64,000 nucleotides of DNA, taken from Actinomadura sp. NBRC 104412. Its GTDB lineage: Bacteria > Actinomycetota > Actinomycetes > Streptosporangiales > Streptosporangiaceae. The stretch spans positions 62,001 to 126,000 of the forward strand of contig NZ_BSTM01000024.1 of NCBI RefSeq assembly GCF_030269515.1, in the 5' to 3' direction. Of this stretch, positions 48,800 to 57,148 are shown piece after piece. The position numbers and the translations under genes are program-made. The notes beneath the pieces were generated by a model. The model did no database searches and had not been told where the DNA came from. It was given only the letters and a program-made list of their open reading frames with translations. Position 1 is the stretch's first letter. The number at the start of each line of letters is the position of its first letter.

Positions 48800-49918
48800 A
48801 TGGCGGAGCAGGTGCTGGCCGCGGTCAGAACCGGGCCGGGCACGACCGAGCTGCGCGAGTTCCCGATGCCCGACATCCCCGACGACGGCGCGCTGCTCAG
48901 GGTCGAGGTGGCCGGGATCTGCGGGACGGACGTCAAGATGTACGCCCGGCCCCCGTTCGCCGATCCGGTGATCATGGGCCATGAGAACGTCGGCGTCATC
49001 GCCAAGGCGGGACGGACGTTCACCGAGCGCAAGGGCCTGGCCGAGGGAGACCGCGTCTTCGTCGAGCACTACGTCGGCTGCTATCGCTGCGAGTGGTGCC
49101 ACGCGGGCGAGTACCGGCACTGCGAGGCGACCGACTGGCGTACCAATGCCGGCGCGCTGCGCTACGGCTACACCTCCGCGAACAATCCCTACCACCTGTG
49201 GGGCGGCTTCTCGCAATACCTCTACCTGCCCTGGAACTCGGTGACGCACCGCGTCCCTGACGGGGTGTCGGCGGAGCTGGCGGGGCTGGTGACGCCGCTG
49301 TCGAACGGCATCGAGTGGGCGCTGTTCACCGCCGGGGTCGGGTACGCCTCGACCGTTCTCGTCCAGGGTCCCGGACAGCAGGGGCTCTCCCAGGTCGTCG
49401 CGTGCAAGCAGGCGGGCGCCTCCCTCATCATCGTCACCGGGACCGCGCGGGACGCGGCGCGGCTCGCGCTGGCCAGGGAGCTGGGCGCCGACCACGTCAT
49501 CGACATCACGCGCGAGGACCCCCTGCGGCGTGTTCTGGAGATCACCGGCGGGCGCGGCGTCGATGTCGTGCTGGACTGCACCTCCGGCGCCGGGACCGCC
49601 CCGATCCTGCTCGGCATCGACGCGCTCAAGCGGCGCGAGGGGACGATCGTCGTGCAGGGCGAGATGGCCGCCTTCCCCGACTTCCCGCTGAAGAAGGTCA
49701 CGGAGAAGTCGATCAGTGTGAAGAGCGCCCGCGGGCACAGCTACCGATCCTGCGAGCTCGCCCTCGACCAGCTCGCGTCCGGCCGGTTCCCCCTGGAGAA
49801 GCTGAGCACGCACGCCTTCGGGCTGCACGACGCCGACCTGGCCATCCGGACGGTGGGCGGCGAGGGCGCCGAAGACGTGATCCACGTTTCGCTGCTGCCC
49901 TGGTCGGACACGGCATGA
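48800..49918 (+). CDS. Zinc-dependent medium-chain alcohol dehydrogenase
   Basis: This 372-residue MDR enzyme has the catalytic zinc ligands C41 and H61-E62 (GICGTD, GHENVG), the structural zinc lobe C94, C97, C100 and C108, and a Rossmann domain around VLVQGPGQQGLSQVV. It oxidises an alcohol, diol or hydroxy acid with NAD(P)+. In a Rieske operon it could dehydrogenate a dihydrodiol or a later alcohol. GGAAGGAGAAGG lies just before the ATG. It overlaps the RraA-family gene by 4 bp. Confidence 0.92.
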   Translation: MAEQVLAAVRTGPGTTELREFPMPDIPDDGALLRVEVAGICGTDVKMYARPPFADPVIMGHENVGVIAKAGRTFTERKGLAEGDRVFVEHYVGCYRCEWCHAGEYRHCEATDWRTNAGALRYGYTSANNPYHLWGGFSQYLYLPWNSVTHRVPDGVSAELAGLVTPLSNGIEWALFTAGVGYASTVLVQGPGQQGLSQVVACKQAGASLIIVTGTARDAARLALARELGADHVIDITREDPLRRVLEITGGRGVDVVLDCTSGAGTAPILLGIDALKRREGTIVVQGEMAAFPDFPLKKVTEKSISVKSARGHSYRSCELALDQLASGRFPLEKLSTHAFGLHDADLAIRTVGGEGAEDVIHVSLLPWSDTA

Positions 49919-50604
49919 GCACCGTCGTGCGCAACCCGCCGCGCGCCGGCAAGGAGGCGGTCGACGAGCTCGGCCGGTACGGCGTGGCCACCATCCATGA
50001 GGCGCAGGGACGTACCGGGCTGCTCTCCCCCGCCCTGCGTCCCGTCTATCCGGGCGCGCACATCGCGGGCACCGCGGTGACGGTGAGCGTGCCGCCGGGC
50101 GACAACTGGATGATCCATGTCGCGGTCGAGCTGTGCCGGGAGGGCGATGTCCTGGTGGTCGCGCCCACGTCCCCCTCGGAGGCCGGCTACTTCGGCGAAC
50201 TGCTGGCCACATCGGTCGCCGCGCGCGGCGTCCGGGGCGCGGTCATCGACGCGGGCTGCCGCGACGTCGCCGAGCTCCAGCGGATGGGGTTCCCGGTGTG
50301 GGCCCGGTACGTCTGCGCGTTCGGAACGGTGAAGGAGACCCTCGGCGACGTCAACCTCGGCCTGGTGTGCGCGGGGCAGCACATCGAGCCCGGAGATGTG
50401 GTCGTCGCCGACGACGACGGCGTCGTGGTCGTGCCGCGCCGCCGGGCCGGGCAGGTCGCCGAGGCCGCCCGGGTGCGGGAAAGGAAGGAGGCGGTGCTGC
50501 GCGAACGCTACGCCCGTGGTGAACTCGGCCTCGACGTCAACGCCATGCGTGAGCGCCTGGAGAGCAAAGGGCTCACCTACGTCGACCGAACGCCGGACGA
50601 GTGA
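49915..50604 (+). CDS. RraA-family aldolase (4-carboxy-4-hydroxy-2-oxoadipate aldolase type)
   Basis: This 229-residue protein has the RraA/HMG-CHA aldolase fold with GYFGELLATSVAARGVRGAVIDAGCRD, the substrate and metal-binding core, where G-x-R-D is replaced by GCRDVAEL and the catalytic Arg and Asp are kept. LigK/GalC members cleave 4-carboxy-4-hydroxy-2-oxoadipate to pyruvate and oxaloacetate. The next gene is a LigJ-type hydratase, which makes that substrate, so the LigK role is well supported by context. Its start overlaps the dehydrogenase stop (ATGA). Confidence 0.88.
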   Translation: MSTVVRNPPRAGKEAVDELGRYGVATIHEAQGRTGLLSPALRPVYPGAHIAGTAVTVSVPPGDNWMIHVAVELCREGDVLVVAPTSPSEAGYFGELLATSVAARGVRGAVIDAGCRDVAELQRMGFPVWARYVCAFGTVKETLGDVNLGLVCAGQHIEPGDVVVADDDGVVVVPRRRAGQVAEAARVRERKEAVLRERYARGELGLDVNAMRERLESKGLTYVDRTPDE

Positions 50605-50616
50605 AGACGAGCACAG

Positions 50617-51639
50617 ATGATCATCGATTGCCACGGCCACTACACCACGAGCCCGGTCGAGCACAGGGCCTTCCGTGAGGCACAGCTCGCGCGCCTGGAG
50701 GACGCCTCCCGCCCCGTTCCCGAGCCGCCCGCCATCGCCGACGACGCGATCCGCGAGAGCCTGGAGACAAACCAGCTCAAGGTCCTGCGCGAGCGTGGCG
50801 GCGATCTGATGATCTTCTCACCGCGGGCGTCGGCGATGGAGCACCACGTGCCCGACCCGGACACGGCGCGGGTGTGGGCGCGCGTGAACAACGACCTCGT
50901 CCACCGGGTGATCGAGCTGTTCCCGCGGCACTTCGCGGGGGTCTGCCAGCTCCCCCAGACCCCCGGCGGATCCCTGGCCGACTCGGTGGCCGAGCTGCGC
51001 CGGTGCGTGGGGGAGCTCGGCTTCGTCGGGTGCAACCTCAACCCCGACCCGTCCGGCGGCCACTGGACGTCGCCGCCCCTCACCGATCCGTACTGGTTCC
51101 CGCTGTACGAGGCGATGGTGGAGCTGGACGTCCCGGCGATGATCCACGTCTCGACGTCCTGCAACCCCGCCTTCCACACCCTCGGCGCGCACTACCTCAA
51201 CGCCGACACCTCGGCGTTCATGCAGCTCGTCCAGGACGATCTGTTCGACCGCTTCCCCACCCTGCGCCTCGTCATCCCGCACGGCGGCGGGGCGGTGCCC
51301 TACCACTGGGGGCGCTACCGGGGCCTCGCCGTCCGGATGGGCCGGCCGGACCCGGCGACGCTGGTGGGGACCAACGTCTTCTTCGACACCTGCGTCTACC
51401 ACCAGCCCGGCATCGACCTGCTGTACCGGGTGGTGGGGGCCGACGGCCTGCTGTTCGCGTCCGAGATGCTGGGCGCGGTACGCGGCGAGAACCCCGAGAC
51501 CGGCAGCGGCTGGGACGACACCAAGCGCTACCTCGACGCGGCCGGCCTCTCCGGCGAGGACCGCCACAAGATCTTCGAGGGCAACGCCCGGCGCGTCTAC
51601 CCCCGCCTGAACACACGGCTGACCAAGGAAGGCAGGTGA
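50617..51639 (+). CDS. ligJ: 4-oxalomesaconate hydratase (LigJ-type amidohydrolase)
   Basis: This 340-residue protein is a member of the amidohydrolase family that matches LigJ throughout: DCHGHYTT at the N-terminus, LMIFSPRAS, INLNPDPSGGHWTSPPLTD-like region (CNLNPDPSGGHWTSPP), MIHVSTSCNPAFHTLGAHYL, and IPHGGGAVPYHWGR. Hydration of 4-oxalomesaconate gives the substrate of the aldolase encoded 12 bp upstream. Together the two catalyse the last two steps of the protocatechuate 4,5-cleavage or gallate pathway. The metal ligands H6 and H8 and the central His are present. Confidence 0.93.
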   Translation: MIIDCHGHYTTSPVEHRAFREAQLARLEDASRPVPEPPAIADDAIRESLETNQLKVLRERGGDLMIFSPRASAMEHHVPDPDTARVWARVNNDLVHRVIELFPRHFAGVCQLPQTPGGSLADSVAELRRCVGELGFVGCNLNPDPSGGHWTSPPLTDPYWFPLYEAMVELDVPAMIHVSTSCNPAFHTLGAHYLNADTSAFMQLVQDDLFDRFPTLRLVIPHGGGAVPYHWGRYRGLAVRMGRPDPATLVGTNVFFDTCVYHQPGIDLLYRVVGADGLLFASEMLGAVRGENPETGSGWDDTKRYLDAAGLSGEDRHKIFEGNARRVYPRLNTRLTKEGR

Positions 51640-52643
51640 CCGTGGCCCCGCTGCATCTCACCTTCGCGTGCGGTGACTACGACCGGACCCGGGCGCTGAG
51701 CGAGGGGACGATCCGTCCCGACGGCATCGACCTCACCTACCTGCGGCTGCCGGTGGAGGAGACCTTCTTCCGCATGATGCGGCACCGGGAGTTCGAGGTG
51801 GCGGAGCTGTCGCTGTCGTCCTATGTGCTCTCGCTGGACAAGGGGGGCCCGGATGGGCCGCCCTTCGTGGCGCTGCCGGTGTTCCCGTCCCGCATGTTCC
51901 GGCACGGGTCGCTCTACTGCCACGCCGACGCGGGCATCACCGCTCCGGAGGACCTTCGCGGCAAGGTGGTCGGCACCCCCGAGTACCAGCTCACGGCCTG
52001 CGTGTGGATGCGCGGCATCCTCGGCGACCGGCACGGCGTGCCGTTCGACTCCGTCGAGTACCGCACGGGCGGGCAGGAGACGCCCGGCCGGATCGAGAAG
52101 GCCGGCGTCGAGCTGCCGGACTCGGTGCGGATCAGCGCCATCCCCGAGGACAGGACGCTCGCGTCCATGCTGGCCGAGGGCGAGATCGACGCCCTGTGCA
52201 CGCCGCGTGTCCCGGGGCCGTTCGTCGCGGGCGATCCGCGCGTGCGGCGGGTGTTCCCCGACGTCGTCGCCGCCGAGAAGGACTACTACGCGGCGACGGG
52301 CATCTTCCCGATCATGCACGTGGTGGTGATCCGGCGGGACGTCTACGAGCGCCATCCGTGGGTCGCCCAGTCGCTCTACAAGGCGCTGCTGGCGGCGAAG
52401 GACGAGGCGTACGGGCGCATCTACGACACCTCCGCGCTGCGGTTCATGCTTCCCTGGCTGATTCCGCAGTTGGAGGAGGCGCGGGAGCTGCTGGGCGCCG
52501 ACTTCTGGTCGTACGGGCTGCAGCGCAACCGCGAGACGCTGTCCACCTTCCTGCGCTACCACCACGAGCAGGGACTGTCCCGACGGCTCTGGACGCCCGA
52601 GGAGCTCTTCGCTCCCGAGTCGCTGGAGTCGGCGGTGATCTGA
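51636..52643 (+). CDS. 4,5-dihydroxyphthalate decarboxylase family protein
   Basis: This 335-residue protein has the features of the Pht5 family: [51 protein letters not shown], and the [13 protein letters not shown] strand. It is closer to the true decarboxylase than the copy at 42275-43261. The reaction would turn 4,5-dihydroxyphthalate to protocatechuate, feeding the LigJ/LigK end of the pathway after ring cleavage. The GTG at 51636 overlaps the LigJ stop (GTGA) and follows AAGGAAGG; a GTG at 51642 is possible. No signal peptide. Confidence 0.88.
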   Translation: MTVAPLHLTFACGDYDRTRALSEGTIRPDGIDLTYLRLPVEETFFRMMRHREFEVAELSLSSYVLSLDKGGPDGPPFVALPVFPSRMFRHGSLYCHADAGITAPEDLRGKVVGTPEYQLTACVWMRGILGDRHGVPFDSVEYRTGGQETPGRIEKAGVELPDSVRISAIPEDRTLASMLAEGEIDALCTPRVPGPFVAGDPRVRRVFPDVVAAEKDYYAATGIFPIMHVVVIRRDVYERHPWVAQSLYKALLAAKDEAYGRIYDTSALRFMLPWLIPQLEEARELLGADFWSYGLQRNRETLSTFLRYHHEQGLSRRLWTPEELFAPESLESAVI

Positions 52644-53428
52644 TGGCCTCGGACCGGGGACCACTGCTCCTCCTCCGCCACGGCGAGAGCGAATGGAACT
52701 CCAAGAACCTGTTCACCGGGTGGGTCGACGTCGATCTCACGCCGTACGGGGAGGACGAGGCACGCCGCGCCGGCCTGCTGCTCCGTGAGGCGGAGCTGCT
52801 ACCGGACGTGGTCCACACCTCGCTGCTCACGCGCGCGGTGCGCACCGCCACCATCGCTCTGGAGGCTGCGGGACGGGTCTGGATCCCCGTCTCCCGCCAC
52901 TGGCGGCTCAACGAGCGGCACTACGGCGCGCTGCAGGGCAAGGAGAAGACGACGATCCTGCGCGAGTACGGGGAGGTTCGGTTCCGGCACTGGCGCCGTT
53001 CGTACGACGGGCGGCCACCGCCGATCCCACCGGACGACGAGTGGGAGGTCGCGGGCGACCCGCGCTACGCGGGGCTGGCCCGTGGCCTCCTGCCGCGGGC
53101 CGAGTCCCTGGCGGACGTCATCGCCCGGCTCCTGCCCTACTGGTACGACGCGATCGTGCCCGATCTGCGCGCCGGGCACACGGTGCTCGTCGTGGCGCAC
53201 AGCAACTCCCTGCGGGCCCTGGTCGCGCACCTCGACCGCCTGCGCCCGGACGAGGTCATGGCGCTGAACATCCCGACGGGCATCCCGCTGCGCTACGACC
53301 TGGGCACGGACCTGCGACCGGTGCGGCGCGGCGGCCGCTACCTCGACCCGGAGGCCGCCGCCGAGGGCGCGCGGGCGGTGGCCGACCAGGGCCGCGGGCG
53401 GGGGACGGGCAGGGTCGACGACCGTTGA
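52643..53428 (+). CDS. gpmA: Phosphoglycerate mutase family (dPGM type)
   Basis: This is a 261-residue cofactor-dependent phosphoglycerate mutase with the phosphohistidine motif LRHGESEWN (H13), the [11 protein letters not shown] loop, WRRSYD, and the second His in AHSNSLRAL. These are the glycolytic dPGM features, not those of a generic histidine phosphatase. Its ATG shares a base with the decarboxylase stop (TGATG), so it is coupled to an aromatic operon. It may raise flux from pyruvate or PEP towards sugars; an alternative is a phosphatase role. The host probably has another copy elsewhere. Confidence 0.9.
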   Translation: MASDRGPLLLLRHGESEWNSKNLFTGWVDVDLTPYGEDEARRAGLLLREAELLPDVVHTSLLTRAVRTATIALEAAGRVWIPVSRHWRLNERHYGALQGKEKTTILREYGEVRFRHWRRSYDGRPPPIPPDDEWEVAGDPRYAGLARGLLPRAESLADVIARLLPYWYDAIVPDLRAGHTVLVVAHSNSLRALVAHLDRLRPDEVMALNIPTGIPLRYDLGTDLRPVRRGGRYLDPEAAAEGARAVADQGRGRGTGRVDDR

Positions 53429-53463
53429 CAGCGCTTGGATAGCGGCATTATGGTCATACCAAT
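53425..53463 (+). promoter_or_regulatory. Promoter with overlapping GntR/FadR-type operator, bicupin/eutA unit
   Basis: TTGACA (53425-53430), an 18-bp spacer and TATGGT (53449-53454) form a promoter 56 bp before the bicupin start. The operator TATGGT-CAT-ACCAAT (53449-53463) begins with the -10 hexamer itself. The same arrangement occurs at 29695-29723. The -35 overlaps the end of the phosphoglycerate mutase gene. Confidence 0.75.
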
Positions 53464-53485
53464 AGTTGGATCAAAAGGGGCGTAT

Positions 53486-54604
53486 ATGGCCGACGGAAAC
53501 GCGCTCGTCAAGGACGAGCTGGCGGCGAAGTTCAGAACCGAGAAGGACTCCCCCTACACCCGCTGGGTGGCGGCGGAGGGGCTGGACATCATCGCCGCCC
53601 ACTACGTCCCGGACCTGCGCACGGTCGAGCTCAAGCCATGGGAGCGGCGCGGCGGGCGCGGCGTGTTCATCAACCACGAGGCGACCCGTACCTCCAACGA
53701 CTGCTACGTCTGCGAGATCCCGGCGGGCGGGAGCCTGGCGCCCCAGCGGCAGCTCTTCGAGGAGATGATCCTGATCCTGGAGGGTCAGGGCTCCACCCGC
53801 GTGTGGAACGACGCCGGTGCCGAGGTCTCCTTCGAATGGCAGGCCGGCTCGCTGTTCGCCATCCCGCTCAACACCCACCACCAGCACTTCAACGGCTCGG
53901 GCCTGAAGGCCGCCCGGTTCGTCGCCTCGACCAACCTGCCGCCCGTACTCAACCTCTACGACGACGTCGACTTCGTGTTCGGCACAGCCCGGGACTTCCC
54001 CGGCCGGTTCGACGGGGAGCCCGACTACTTCTCACCCAAGGGCGAGCAGAAGGGGCTGCTGCTGGACACCAACTTCGTCGCGGACGCGGCCAACCTGGCG
54101 CTGGTGGAGGCGAAGGAACGCGGCGCGGGCGGCGGGCACATCCGCTTCTCGATGGCCAAGGGATCGATGAACAGCCACATCTCCCAGTTCCCCGTGGCCA
54201 CCTACAAGAAGGGCCACCGGCACGGCCCGGGAGCCCACGTCATCATCCTGACGGGCACGGGCTACAGCCTGATGTGGCCCGAGGGCGAGGAACCGCGGCG
54301 CTACGAATGGGGCCCCGGTTCGCTGATCGTCCCGCCGAACATGTGGTTCCACCAGCACTTCAACACCGGTCCCGAGCCCGCCCGCTACCTGGCGTTCAAG
54401 CACGAGGGGGTCGCGATCCGCAACGCCCAGGGCGTGCCGAAGGCGTGGATCAGCAGGCGCATCGGCGGCGACCAGATCGACTACGCCGACGAGTCGCCGT
54501 TCGTGCGGGACACCTTCCGCAAGGCACTCGCCGAGCGCGGGCTCGAGCCGCGGATGGACGAGGCGTACGCCGCCGAGCTCGAAACGCTGCCGCCCAAGCC
54601 GTGA
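53486..54604 (+). CDS. Bicupin protein (type annotated elsewhere as ethanolamine ammonia-lyase-activating protein)
   Basis: This 372-residue protein has two cupin-like halves. The N-terminal half (LFEEMILILEGQG, then PLNTHHQHF) lacks HxH in its first motif. The C-terminal half has a full set (KGHRHGPGAHVIILTG, then NMWFHQHFN). ATG at 53486 follows AAAAGGGG. As far as I recall, proteins of this length and sequence are named as activating proteins for ethanolamine ammonia-lyase in databases, though no mechanism is known to me. The stop overlaps the start of a EutA-type gene by 4 bp, which supports a shared task. Confidence 0.75.
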   Translation: MADGNALVKDELAAKFRTEKDSPYTRWVAAEGLDIIAAHYVPDLRTVELKPWERRGGRGVFINHEATRTSNDCYVCEIPAGGSLAPQRQLFEEMILILEGQGSTRVWNDAGAEVSFEWQAGSLFAIPLNTHHQHFNGSGLKAARFVASTNLPPVLNLYDDVDFVFGTARDFPGRFDGEPDYFSPKGEQKGLLLDTNFVADAANLALVEAKERGAGGGHIRFSMAKGSMNSHISQFPVATYKKGHRHGPGAHVIILTGTGYSLMWPEGEEPRRYEWGPGSLIVPPNMWFHQHFNTGPEPARYLAFKHEGVAIRNAQGVPKAWISRRIGGDQIDYADESPFVRDTFRKALAERGLEPRMDEAYAAELETLPPKP

Positions 54605-56151
54605 CCAAGCCCCCTCCGCACGACCCCGTCGTCCACTCGGCGTACGTCCCGGACCACGATCACGAGCACGACGACGATGCGCTGCACCCGCTCGAGGACA
54701 ACCCGATCTGGCGGCAGGACAACGTCACGCTGCACAGCGTCGGCATCGACATCGGATCGTCGGGCACGCAGGTGCTGTTCTCACGCCTGCGGCTGCGGCG
54801 GATCGGCGAGAGCCTGACCACCCGCTACATCGTCGTCCGCCGGGAGACGCTCTACCGCTCGCCGGTCGCGCTCACCCCGTACGCGAGCGCCGAGCGCATC
54901 GACGCGGAGGAGCTGGGGGCGATCATCGACAGGGCGTACGGCGCCGCGGACGTACGCCCGTCCGACATCGACACCGGGGTGGTGATCCTCACCGGGGAGG
55001 CGCTGCGCCGCCGCAACGCCGAGGCCATCGCGACCATCCTCGCCGAGCGCGGGGGCGAGCTGGTCACCGCGACCGCGGGCCACAACATGGAGGCCATGCT
55101 CGCCGCCTACGGCTCGGGGGCGGCGCGGGTCTCACACGACACCGGGCGGCGCCTCCTGAACATCGACATCGGTGGCGGGACGACCAAGCTGGCGGTGCTG
55201 GAGCACGGCAGGCCCGTGACGACCTCCGCGCTGGCCGTCGGCGGGCGGCTGCTGGTCGTGGACGAGCGGGACCGCGTCGTCCGTCTCGACCCGGCCGGGC
55301 GCCGGCACGCGGCCCGTGCCGGGTATGCGTGGGAGCCCGGTGACCTCGCCCGTCCCGAGGACCTGGAGACGGTGACCGAAACGATGGCGGACGCGCTCGT
55401 CGCGGCCGTCACCGCTCGCCCGCTCCCGGACGACGTGGCCGGGCTGTACCTCACCGAGCCGCTGGAGGAGACGGGGCCGATCGAGGGCGTCATGTTCTCC
55501 GGCGGTGTCGCCGAGTACGTCTACGGCAGGGAGGACCGGGGGTTCGGCGATCTGGGCCGGGGGCTCGGGCGGGCGCTGCGCCGGCGGATCGACTCCGGCG
55601 CCCTGCCCTTCCCGCTGCTGCCGCCGGGCGAGTGCATCCGCGCCACCGCGCTGGGCGCGTCCGAGTACAGCGTTCAGCTCAGCGGGAACACGGGCTGCGT
55701 CACCGCCCCCGACGCGCTCCTGCCACGGCGCAACCTCCAGGTCGTGCGGCCGGACCACCGGCCGGGCGAGACGGTCGACCCGGTGGCGGTGGCGGACGCG
55801 ATCCGCCGCCGCCTCGTCGCCCTGGACGCCGACCTGTCCGGCGCGGACATCGTCCTGGCCATGTCCTGGGACGGGCCGCCGAGCTACGACCGGCTGCTGC
55901 CCTTCGCGACCGGCATCCGGGACGGCCTGGCGGACCGGATCGCGCAAGGCAGGCCGGTCTACGTCATGCTCGACGGGGATGTCGCCATGACGCTCGGCCG
56001 GCTGCTCCGCGAGGAACTGGCCGTCGGCACCGAGCTCCTGGTCATCGACGGCCTCAGCCTGCGGGACTTCGACTACATCGACATCGGCCGCGTCCGGCAC
56101 CCGTCCGGCACGGTACCGGTCACGATCAAGTCGCTGGTCTTCGGCACGTGA
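54601..56151 (+). CDS. eutA: EutA-type ethanolamine ammonia-lyase reactivase
   Basis: This 516-residue protein is a member of the EutA family, ASKHA-type ATPases that replace damaged cobalamin in ethanolamine ammonia-lyase. Seen: phosphate motifs GIDIGSSGTQ at 48-57 and NIDIGGGTTK at 187-196, and VMFSGGVAEYVYG in the C-terminal half. It has a His/Asp-rich N-terminal extension (DHDHEHDDD, 18-26) that could bind metal. The GTG at 54601 overlaps the bicupin stop by 4 bp. No EutB or EutC gene is in the window, so it may act on another metalloprotein, possibly the bicupin. Confidence 0.88.
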   Translation: MTKPPPHDPVVHSAYVPDHDHEHDDDALHPLEDNPIWRQDNVTLHSVGIDIGSSGTQVLFSRLRLRRIGESLTTRYIVVRRETLYRSPVALTPYASAERIDAEELGAIIDRAYGAADVRPSDIDTGVVILTGEALRRRNAEAIATILAERGGELVTATAGHNMEAMLAAYGSGAARVSHDTGRRLLNIDIGGGTTKLAVLEHGRPVTTSALAVGGRLLVVDERDRVVRLDPAGRRHAARAGYAWEPGDLARPEDLETVTETMADALVAAVTARPLPDDVAGLYLTEPLEETGPIEGVMFSGGVAEYVYGREDRGFGDLGRGLGRALRRRIDSGALPFPLLPPGECIRATALGASEYSVQLSGNTGCVTAPDALLPRRNLQVVRPDHRPGETVDPVAVADAIRRRLVALDADLSGADIVLAMSWDGPPSYDRLLPFATGIRDGLADRIAQGRPVYVMLDGDVAMTLGRLLREELAVGTELLVIDGLSLRDFDYIDIGRVRHPSGTVPVTIKSLVFGT

Positions 56152-56158
56152 GCCGGCC

Positions 56159-56947
56159 CTAGGCGGAGCCCTCCGGCGGGGCCGCGTCCGACCCCTCCGC
56201 GTTCGCTCTCTCCGCGAGCCGGTCGGCGGTCCGCTGCAGGTGGCGGGTCATGATGGCACGGGCCCGTTCGAGGTCGCGCTGCTCGATCGCCGCGACCAGC
56301 TCGTAGTGCTCATGCGCGCCGCGCGCGCCCATCAGCGGAGCGGCGACCTGCGCCTGCTGAAGCGACATCAGCAAGGGTCCGTGGAAGCTCTGCACCAGCA
56401 TCTCGATGGCCGGGTTGTGGGTGGACGAGGCGACCCGCACGTGGAACGCCGCGGACATGTCCATGGTGTACGAGCCGTCCTCCAGCGCGTCCATGCCCTG
56501 CTCGACGAGCGACCGGAGGTCCGCGATGTCCTCCTCGGTGGCGCGCTCCACCACCAGCGGCAGGATGCCCAGCTCGAAGACCATGCGGGCCTCGGTGACG
56601 TCGCTCCCGGTCATCGGCGCCAGCGCCAGGAGCTCGGCGAGCCCTTCCCCCACCCGCTCGCTGGACGGACTGGTGACGAAGGCGCCGCCGCGGGCGCCGA
56701 CGCGGATCTCCACCAGCCCGCTGGCCTCCAGGACGCGCAGCGCCTCGCGGACGGTGACACGGCTCACCCCGAACCGCTCGCACAGGCTGCGCTCGCTGGG
56801 CAGCCGGTCACCGGGGACGAGCTTGCCCTCCCTGATCAGCATCCGCATCTGCTCGACGATGACCTCGGAGATCCGGCCGACGCTGACCGGGCTGAACAGG
56901 TCCTCGGTGCTCTTGCCGCCAGACGCCTCCGGCGGTCCTGGTGCCAT
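56159..56947 (-). CDS. GntR family regulator, FadR/FCD subfamily, copy 3
   Basis: This 262-residue regulator has the winged helix LPSERSLCERFGVSRVTVREAL, the linker EIRVGARGGAFV shared with copy 2, and an FCD domain with the usual Asp/His positions. ATG at 56947 follows GGAGG by eight bases; the frame upstream to 57766 is antisense to rpiB and is not coding. It is convergent with eutA, seven bases apart. An operator 45 bp before its start suggests that it represses its own gene and others of the set. Confidence 0.92.
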   Translation of the reverse strand: MAPGPPEASGGKSTEDLFSPVSVGRISEVIVEQMRMLIREGKLVPGDRLPSERSLCERFGVSRVTVREALRVLEASGLVEIRVGARGGAFVTSPSSERVGEGLAELLALAPMTGSDVTEARMVFELGILPLVVERATEEDIADLRSLVEQGMDALEDGSYTMDMSAAFHVRVASSTHNPAIEMLVQSFHGPLLMSLQQAQVAAPLMGARGAHEHYELVAAIEQRDLERARAIMTRHLQRTADRLAERANAEGSDAAPPEGSA

Positions 56948-56991
56948 ACCGGCATCCTCCACGATTCGGGTCCGGTGTCCGGACTCCCCAT

Positions 56992-57006
56992 AATGGTCTG
57001 ACCAAT
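56992..57006. promoter_or_regulatory. GntR/FadR-type operator upstream of GntR copy 3
   Basis: AATGGT-CTG-ACCAAT is a near-perfect inverted repeat, with one mismatch between arms. It lies 45 bp before the GntR start, suggesting autoregulation. Confidence 0.8.
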
Positions 57007-57106
57007 GTGACGGTACTGCAACCGAAGCGCGACCGGGCCCGTCTACCAGAATCGTAATGCGGCCAGCGCCATGACCCGGCACGGAACCGCCTGCGACACC
57101 GATCAC

Positions 57107-57121
57107 ATTGGTCTGATGGTT
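57107..57121. promoter_or_regulatory. GntR/FadR-type operator, direct half-site variant, before rpiB
   Basis: ATTGGT-CTG-ATGGTT shows the left half and N3 core of the site at 56992, but the right half is direct. It lies 27 bp before the rpiB start. Confidence 0.5.
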
Positions 57122-57148
57122 TGCTATTGTTCCAATATGGGGCAGACC

